From assembly GCA_903961015.1 (NCBI GenBank), contig CAJCCX010000193.1, forward strand, positions 1 through 36,679: a stretch of DNA of 36,679 nt, read 5' to 3'. The notes beneath the pieces were generated by a model, which was not told the origin of the DNA, did not search any database, and saw only the letters and a list, made by a program, of their open reading frames with translations. The translations under genes were made by a program, and so were the position numbers. Of this stretch, positions 32,087 through 36,679 are shown piece by piece; positions within the stretch are counted from its first letter, which is position 1; each line of letters starts with the position of its first letter. This DNA is from an uncultured bacterium (GTDB taxonomy: Bacteria; Planctomycetota; Phycisphaerae; Phycisphaerales; SM1A02).

Positions 32087-33853
32087 ATGAAATCATTTAC
32101 TCACAACCGTCTGCTTCTCGTGCTTGCTCTCGTTGGATCAACAACAACCCTTGCGTTCTCCCAGCAGGCATCGCCTGAGTCGGCAGGTGGAGCAGTCATT
32201 CCAACCAAACCACCTGGAAGTCAATCGGATGGGATCCTGTCAACCCACAATCAGGTGGGTGCAAGCCCTCGTGATTTGATGTCATCTACCAAGCCTGTGA
32301 ATCAGGTTGGGGATCCAAGTCTTGGGAAGCAAGATGGTTCTCAAGCAGATGTTCCATCAGGTCCGCCTCCGATCGTCTTTGATCCACCAATTCTCGACCT
32401 TGGAGAAATGCAAGCAGATGTTCCCAAGACAGGGAAATTGATTATTCGAAATGTGACTGACAAGCCTGTCACGATTGCACGAGCAATTCCAGGTTGCGGT
32501 TGTACGACGGCGAATGCACCGAAGGATCCCATCCCAGCTGGTGGCTTTACCGAGATGGAAATCACGCTCAAGCCAGGGCCAAAGCAGGGCGTGAAGTTAT
32601 CCAAGCGCGTGACATTTCAAATCGAAGGTGCAGCACCAATCATTCTGACTGTCGAAGGAAACGTTGCTGCGTACGTAACGATTGCTCCCGACGTTATTGA
32701 AGGACCAGCGAAGGCGGATGCTCCTGGAAATCTCGATGGAAAGCTTGTAATTACTGCTGCTGACGGGCAGGAATTCAAAATTACTGGAGTCAATCCTCCC
32801 GTCATTTCTAACATCAGTCCAAATGCTGCCAAAGAGCACATTCTCAATATCGATTGGGCGAAATGGGAAGAACAAGGTCGTGCGATGAAAGTGACTATTG
32901 CAACAGATCATCCCAAGGCATCCTCTGTGAGTGTGATGATCAAGCGACCGATGGTTGCTGGTGATCGTCCAACTCCTCCGCCGCCAACCCAGCGTGCCGT
33001 TTCAACGCCAACAAGTGAACTTGTACTCGCAGCTCAACAGGGAAATGTTGCGAAGGTCAAGGAATTGCTTGCTGTTGCTGGAGTGAATGTGAATCAGGTC
33101 GATGCCGATACTGGCCGGACAGCCCTGCATTGGGCAGCCCGTGAAAACCGTGGAGAAATCGTTGCGATTCTTATCGAGGCGAAGGCCGATGTGAATGCGC
33201 AAGACCGAACAGGAAAAGGTCCATTGACTCTCGCGGCTGAAACTGGAAGCGTTGATGCAACTCAAAAACTTGTTGATGCTGGCGCAAGTTTGACAGCACG
33301 CGATTCAATCGGCGGAACTCCTCTCACGTGGGGTTGCGGATTAGGTTCTGCCGAGACTGTCAAGATATTGCTTGCAAAGGGAGCTGATGCGACTGTGGTC
33401 GATGTCAATGGATTGACTCCCCTTATCTGGGCAGCGGGTATCGGCAAGCCAGAAACAGTTGCTGTTCTATTGGAAAAATATCCAAATCTTGATTTGAATA
33501 TCAAAGATGGAGTGACCGGCGACTCTGCTCTGATGCGAGCTGTCCGAAGTGGCAAGATTGAAAGTGTTCGCATGCTTATTGAGAAGCATGCAGATGTGAA
33601 CTCAATCAATAAGCAGGGATATACGCCACTTCAACTCGCAGCTCTTTCGGGGACCCCCGAGAAAGTTCAATTGTTGATTGAAGCAAAAGCTGACTTGAAT
33701 TCGAAGGATGCGACCGGGCGAACTGCGCTTGATCTTGCGCAACGACGAACGGATGCCTCAGGAAAGGAAATCGCTGATTTGCTCCAAAGCAAAGGCGCAG
33801 TGAGCGCTGTTCCACTTCCTGCAACAACTCCCGCAGTTCCTGCGGCGAAGTAA
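32087..33853 (+). CDS. Secreted DUF1573-ankyrin repeat fusion protein
   Basis: A 588-residue exported protein with a signal peptide at about 1-26. After a low-complexity linker, residues about 95-200 form a DUF1573 domain: IVFDPPILDLGEM, then KLIIRNVTDKPVTI and the hallmark GCGCTTA (C137, C139). Residues 200-290 form a second immunoglobulin-like region. After a proline linker (294-308), about seven ankyrin repeats fill 310-575, with patterns such as GRTALHWAARENRGEIV and GYTPLQLAALSGTPEKV. The C-terminus is Pro/Ala-rich. DUF1573 proteins are common and often multi-copy in planctomycetes; ankyrin repeats bind proteins. An extracytoplasmic protein-binding role is inferred. AAAGGA lies 12 bases before the ATG. 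It is a single gene with its own terminator. Confidence 0.88.
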   Translation: MKSFTHNRLLLVLALVGSTTTLAFSQQASPESAGGAVIPTKPPGSQSDGILSTHNQVGASPRDLMSSTKPVNQVGDPSLGKQDGSQADVPSGPPPIVFDPPILDLGEMQADVPKTGKLIIRNVTDKPVTIARAIPGCGCTTANAPKDPIPAGGFTEMEITLKPGPKQGVKLSKRVTFQIEGAAPIILTVEGNVAAYVTIAPDVIEGPAKADAPGNLDGKLVITAADGQEFKITGVNPPVISNISPNAAKEHILNIDWAKWEEQGRAMKVTIATDHPKASSVSVMIKRPMVAGDRPTPPPPTQRAVSTPTSELVLAAQQGNVAKVKELLAVAGVNVNQVDADTGRTALHWAARENRGEIVAILIEAKADVNAQDRTGKGPLTLAAETGSVDATQKLVDAGASLTARDSIGGTPLTWGCGLGSAETVKILLAKGADATVVDVNGLTPLIWAAGIGKPETVAVLLEKYPNLDLNIKDGVTGDSALMRAVRSGKIESVRMLIEKHADVNSINKQGYTPLQLAALSGTPEKVQLLIEAKADLNSKDATGRTALDLAQRRTDASGKEIADLLQSKGAVSAVPLPATTPAVPAAK

Positions 33854-33905
33854 GACCAGCATTTCTCGGATTTTTTATAAAGGTTTTTAAGAAGTCTTCA
33901 CCTAA

Positions 33906-33930
33906 GCCTCCGCATGTGCGGGGGCTTTTT
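33906..33930 (+). terminator. Intrinsic terminator of the ankyrin gene
   Basis: GCCTCCGC (33906-33913), ATGT loop, GCGGGGGC (33918-33925), then five T. Eight pairs with one G-U, about 50 bases after the stop. Confidence 0.88.
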
Positions 33931-33934
33931 CTAT

Positions 33935-33964
33935 TTGGTTCATTCCAATGGTTGGCGATAGAGT
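33935..33964 (+). promoter_or_regulatory. Probable leaderless promoter of the M32 gene
   Basis: TTGGTT (33935-33940), an 18-base spacer, TAGAGT (33959-33964). The predicted start of transcription, six to seven bases on, falls on the ATG at 33971. It lies just after the terminator of the upstream gene, where a promoter is expected. Confidence 0.45.
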
Positions 33965-33970
33965 AGCCAC

Positions 33971-35524
33971 ATGACTTCAGCAACTCTTCAATCGTCGACA
34001 ACATCCGACAAGACTCCCAAGGCATATCAAGCGCTCATCGAAAGAGTTCGTGATGCACATTTGCTTGGTGCCACGGGTGGAATCTTGAGTTGGGATCAAG
34101 AGACAATGATGCCAGCAGGCGGAGTCGAATTGCGAAGTCAGCAATTGGCGATTCTCGCTCGACTGCAACATCAGATGTCGACTCATCCCTTGGTTGGAGA
34201 GTTCATCTCGCAGTGCGAAGCAGATCGTTCGTTTATGGAAAGTAATTCTGTCGAGTCAGCAAATATCGTGGAACTGCGACGTGATTTCGATCAAGCGACC
34301 AAATTGCCAGAAAGGCTCATCAGCGAATTCGCGGAGGTTTCCAGCAAGGCTCAACATGAGTGGGCGTCAGCACGAAAAGCCAGCGACTTCAAAATGTTCT
34401 TGCCTTGGCTTGAGAAGCTCGTTGCACTCAACCGCGAAAAAGCAGCATGCTTAGGAATTCCAGCGGATGGAGAACCTTGGGATGCGCTTGCAAATACATA
34501 CGAACCTGGTTGTACGGCAGCATCTGTGACAAAGGTATTCAACCCACTTCGAGCTCGTTTGGTCAAATTGCTTGGAGATTTGATGGGAGGATCACGTCGT
34601 CCATCGAATCGATTCAACGAACTTGCATTGCCAATCGAAGCCCAGGCAAAGTTTGTTCGAATGGTTGTCGAGTCAATTGGGTTCGATTTTCAAAGAGGGC
34701 GATTGGATTCGAGCACGCATCCATTTTGCGGCGGCAGTCATTGCGATGATGTTCGCATGACAACCCGATATAGCGAGACGTGTTTGAATGATGCGCTGGG
34801 ATCGTCGATGCACGAGGCTGGCCACGGAATGTACGAACAAGGATTGCCATCACGTGCAATTGGAACGCCTGCAGGCACGGCGGTTTCGCTCGGAATTCAC
34901 GAAAGTCAAAGTCGTCTCTGGGAAAATCAAGTTGGGCGCGGACTTCCATTTTGGAAATGGTGCGCGCCAAAGCTTGAAGGATTCTTTGGGCGGAGCGTCG
35001 ATGGATTTTCTTTGGATGAGTTGTATGGCGCGGCAAATACCGTCGAGCCTGGATTCATTCGTGTCGATGCAGACGAAGCGACTTACAACATGCACGTGAT
35101 GGTCCGATTTGAAATCGAACGCTTGCTCATTGCGGGTTCACTTGCACCGAAGGATTTGCCGAGCGAATGGAATCGCAGATACAAGGAATATCTTGGTCTC
35201 ACCGTGCCGGATGATCGAAGAGGGTGTTTGCAAGATGTGCATTGGAGCATGGGAGCATTTGGATATTTCCCGACATACACGCTTGGCACTTTGTATTCGG
35301 CTCAATTCTTCGACGCTGCAAAGAAAGCGATACCTGGACTTGAAGATGGATTTGCCAAAGGCGATTTCGTACCACTGCGCGAATGGCTCAATCGAGAAGT
35401 TCACTCGCACGGTCGCAGATTTTTGCCTGAAGAACTTTGCAAGCGAGTGACTGGATCGCCGCTTTCGTCGGAACATTACATGGCATATCTCGAAGGAAAG
35501 TTGCGACCGCTCTATAACTGCTGA
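33971..35524 (+). CDS. M32 family metallocarboxypeptidase (Taq-type)
   Basis: A 517-residue cytoplasmic zinc carboxypeptidase with broad specificity for C-terminal residues. The HExxH motif lies in SSMHEAGHGMYEQG (about 278-291), the third ligand Glu is in GIHESQSRLWEN, and the M32-specific ILSWDQETMMP near the start, DVRMTTRY, GFIRVDADEATYN and DVHWSMGAFGYFPTY are all present. Length is normal for the family and there is no signal peptide. ATG 33971 has no Shine-Dalgarno but fits a leaderless promoter. The last 13 bases overlap the convergent small membrane protein gene, and a 15-bp tandem repeat begins at its stop. Confidence 0.96.
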   Translation: MTSATLQSSTTSDKTPKAYQALIERVRDAHLLGATGGILSWDQETMMPAGGVELRSQQLAILARLQHQMSTHPLVGEFISQCEADRSFMESNSVESANIVELRRDFDQATKLPERLISEFAEVSSKAQHEWASARKASDFKMFLPWLEKLVALNREKAACLGIPADGEPWDALANTYEPGCTAASVTKVFNPLRARLVKLLGDLMGGSRRPSNRFNELALPIEAQAKFVRMVVESIGFDFQRGRLDSSTHPFCGGSHCDDVRMTTRYSETCLNDALGSSMHEAGHGMYEQGLPSRAIGTPAGTAVSLGIHESQSRLWENQVGRGLPFWKWCAPKLEGFFGRSVDGFSLDELYGAANTVEPGFIRVDADEATYNMHVMVRFEIERLLIAGSLAPKDLPSEWNRRYKEYLGLTVPDDRRGCLQDVHWSMGAFGYFPTYTLGTLYSAQFFDAAKKAIPGLEDGFAKGDFVPLREWLNREVHSHGRRFLPEELCKRVTGSPLSSEHYMAYLEGKLRPLYNC

Positions 35525-35925
35525 TTCGGAAACTGCTGATTCGGCAATTGCTGATTGGGAGGAGCGGGAGGTGTGTTTGCCAGATCATTGGGCAGATCCT
35601 TGCCAACGGAAGTCATCGCACCCATTCTGCCCGGAAGTCGACCCGTCGTAGCGAGGAGCGCCACGACCATTGTCCAAAGCGGAACCATTCCTACGCCTGG
35701 TATCGCCTCAGCGAGGAAGACAGCTAAAAGAAGCATCGGTCGTCCAAGTGCGAACCAAATCAGAACGCCGGTCACGAGGTCGATGCCGATGACGAGCGGT
35801 TCGGCGATCACTGTGGGAGATAAGAAGAAACTCAAACCGTCAGAAACAAGCGCAATTGCCATTGCAAGCCCGATTCGGACCCAAGAAGGAGATTTCCAAA
35901 TATTTGATGGTGCGGAATCTGGCAT
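35512..35925 (-). CDS. Small membrane protein of unknown function
   Basis: A 137-residue protein with hydrophobic segments at about 15-36, 42-60 and 63-92, then a short hydrophilic tail. I see a resemblance to small DUF4112-type membrane proteins ([21 protein letters not shown], then [17 protein letters not shown]), but the assignment is tentative. The C-terminal 30 residues are rich in Pro, Asn and Gln and end in three PNQQ repeats made by the 15-bp tandem repeat. The gene converges on and overlaps the M32 end by 13 bases, and is divergent from typA with 35 bases between starts. Confidence 0.6.
   Translation of the reverse strand: MPDSAPSNIWKSPSWVRIGLAMAIALVSDGLSFFLSPTVIAEPLVIGIDLVTGVLIWFALGRPMLLLAVFLAEAIPGVGMVPLWTMVVALLATTGRLPGRMGAMTSVGKDLPNDLANTPPAPPNQQLPNQQFPNQQL
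35516..35560. repeat. Three tandem 15-bp repeats at the M32 stop
   Basis: Copies of AACTGCTGATTCGGA at 35516-35530, 35531-35545 and 35546-35560, the last two slightly changed. The first copy contains the M32 stop codon. On the minus strand they code [15 protein letters not shown], the end of the convergent small membrane protein. Confidence 0.85.
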
Positions 35926-35960
35926 TGCGAGTAGGCTCGGAGGACTCTACCTGTTTTCCT

Positions 35961-36679
35961 ATGGCATACGAACAAAAAAATATCCGAAATGTTGCAATCA
36001 TCGCCCACGTTGACCACGGAAAGACAACGCTGGTGGACGCCATGTTGCGATCTTCTAGCGCTGCTCTCGAAGTGGAGACAGGAGCTGAATGCGTTATGGA
36101 TTCCAATCCGCTCGAGCGTGAGCGAGGAATCACCATCCTCTCGAAAAATTGCGCAGTGAATTATGTCGTGAAGAAGGGGCCTCATGCGGGCCTTGCGATG
36201 CGCGTGAACATCATTGACACACCAGGCCATGCTGATTTCGGTGGCGAGGTGGAACGCGTTCTCCGTATGGCCGATGGTTGTCTGTTGTTGGTTGATGCAA
36301 TGGAAGGTCCGATGCCGCAAACGCGCTTCGTACTTTCCAAGGCACTCGAAGTTGGATTGAAGCCCATCCTCGTCGTCAACAAATGCGATCGTCCTGATTC
36401 GCGACCAACCGCAGTGGTCGATGAAGTCTTTGATCTCTTGATTGATCTTGGAGCGGATGAAATTGCTTTGGACTTCCCAGTTGTTTGGGCATCAGGTCGT
36501 GATGGTTGGGCAAGTCGAGATCGTGAAGATCGTTTGAATGGTGTCGATGATCTCTTCGCAACAATTGCAGAACGTGTGCCTTCGCCTACTGGCGACATGA
36601 ATTCACCCTTGAAATATCTCGTTGTGAATCTCGATTCCAACGATTATGTCGGGCGACTGGGTATCGGTCGAGTTTTCGA
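35961..36679 (+). CDS. typA: GTPase TypA/BipA (3' end outside window)
   Basis: The first 239 residues of a translational GTPase that acts on ribosomes, notably in assembly and stress growth. G1 is AHVDHGKTT (about 15-23), G2 falls in [13 protein letters not shown]3 is [16 protein letters not shown], and G4 is NKCD. The TypA-type sequence [33 protein letters not shown] separates it from LepA and EF-G. The domain 2 start ([25 protein letters not shown]) is reached at the window edge. A GGAGG at 35939-35943 is 17 bases before the ATG, too far for normal initiation. Confidence 0.96.
   Translation, partial: MAYEQKNIRNVAIIAHVDHGKTTLVDAMLRSSSAALEVETGAECVMDSNPLERERGITILSKNCAVNYVVKKGPHAGLAMRVNIIDTPGHADFGGEVERVLRMADGCLLLVDAMEGPMPQTRFVLSKALEVGLKPILVVNKCDRPDSRPTAVVDEVFDLLIDLGADEIALDFPVVWASGRDGWASRDREDRLNGVDDLFATIAERVPSPTGDMNSPLKYLVVNLDSNDYVGRLGIGRVF

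Noticed and set aside
35939-35943. GGAGG as the ribosome-binding site of typA
   Set aside because: It is 17 bases from the ATG, beyond the usual spacing, and no closer in-frame start fits the conserved N-terminus.
1-36679. Phage, transposon, integron or defence island
   Set aside because: No integrase, transposase, phage structural gene, restriction or toxin-antitoxin gene is seen. The inverted and direct repeats found are local and short.

Overview
The window looks like a piece of a planctomycete chromosome, probably from the Phycisphaerae side of the phylum. This is inferred from the gene set: a single-chain SecDF, a DUF1573 protein, a DUF2617 protein, a MEMO-family protein with an extra N-terminal domain, a DUF3299 protein beside an FtsX-type ABC transporter, and many proteins with acidic Dx[DN]xDG motifs. 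No 16S gene or other direct taxonomic marker is present. Most of the window is core genome. There is no phage, transposase, integrase, tRNA or CRISPR array. Genes are packed tightly, with many 4-base start/stop overlaps, and many starts have no convincing Shine-Dalgarno sequence.

Layout. (1) 1-7825, minus strand: a six-gene run in the order recG, ABC ATPase, FtsX-like permease with two histidine-rich patches, DUF3299 membrane-anchored protein, a secreted M14-type protein that has lost its metal and catalytic residues, and an intact M14 carboxypeptidase cut by the window edge. (2) 7844-11555, plus strand: xseA-xseB (exonuclease VII), a prepilin peptidase with a long insertion, and an OmpA-family lipoprotein. 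(3) 11564-13242, minus strand: an MlaD-like MCE protein and an MlaF-like ATPase, with no MlaE permease beside them. (4) 13274-22129, plus strand: a seven-gene run of NUDIX hydrolase, a degenerate site-2-protease-like membrane protein, rhomboid, tgt, yajC, secDF and a LysM protein, closed by a terminator at 22181. (5) 22257-26737: an NAD-type isocitrate dehydrogenase-family gene, a minus-strand pair (RluA-type pseudouridine synthase and a membrane-anchored alpha/beta hydrolase), an aminotransferase, and rplU without rpmA beside it. (6) 26801-28952: an unrecognised minus-strand gene, the RNase P RNA with its own terminator, and a DUF2617 protein. (7) 29005-33853: a family 4 uracil-DNA glycosylase, dtd, a MEMO-family gene, and a secreted DUF1573-ankyrin fusion. 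(8) 33971-36679: an M32 carboxypeptidase, a small membrane protein, and the start of typA.

How the parts may work together. The ATPase, permease and DUF3299 genes resemble the core of zinc-linked Zrg-type transport operons. Here they are translationally coupled to a pair of secreted M14 proteins, one intact zinc peptidase and one dead paralogue. This is the best candidate for an undescribed functional module in the window. The second theme is a membrane-protease and export operon: a dead S2P-like protein and an apparently active rhomboid carry the same short C-terminal motif and sit directly upstream of tgt-yajC-secDF. Other points are a set of probable leaderless transcripts (best case rplU), three short tandem repeats of which two begin at stop codons, and a uracil-DNA glycosylase that appears to lack one iron-sulphur cysteine.
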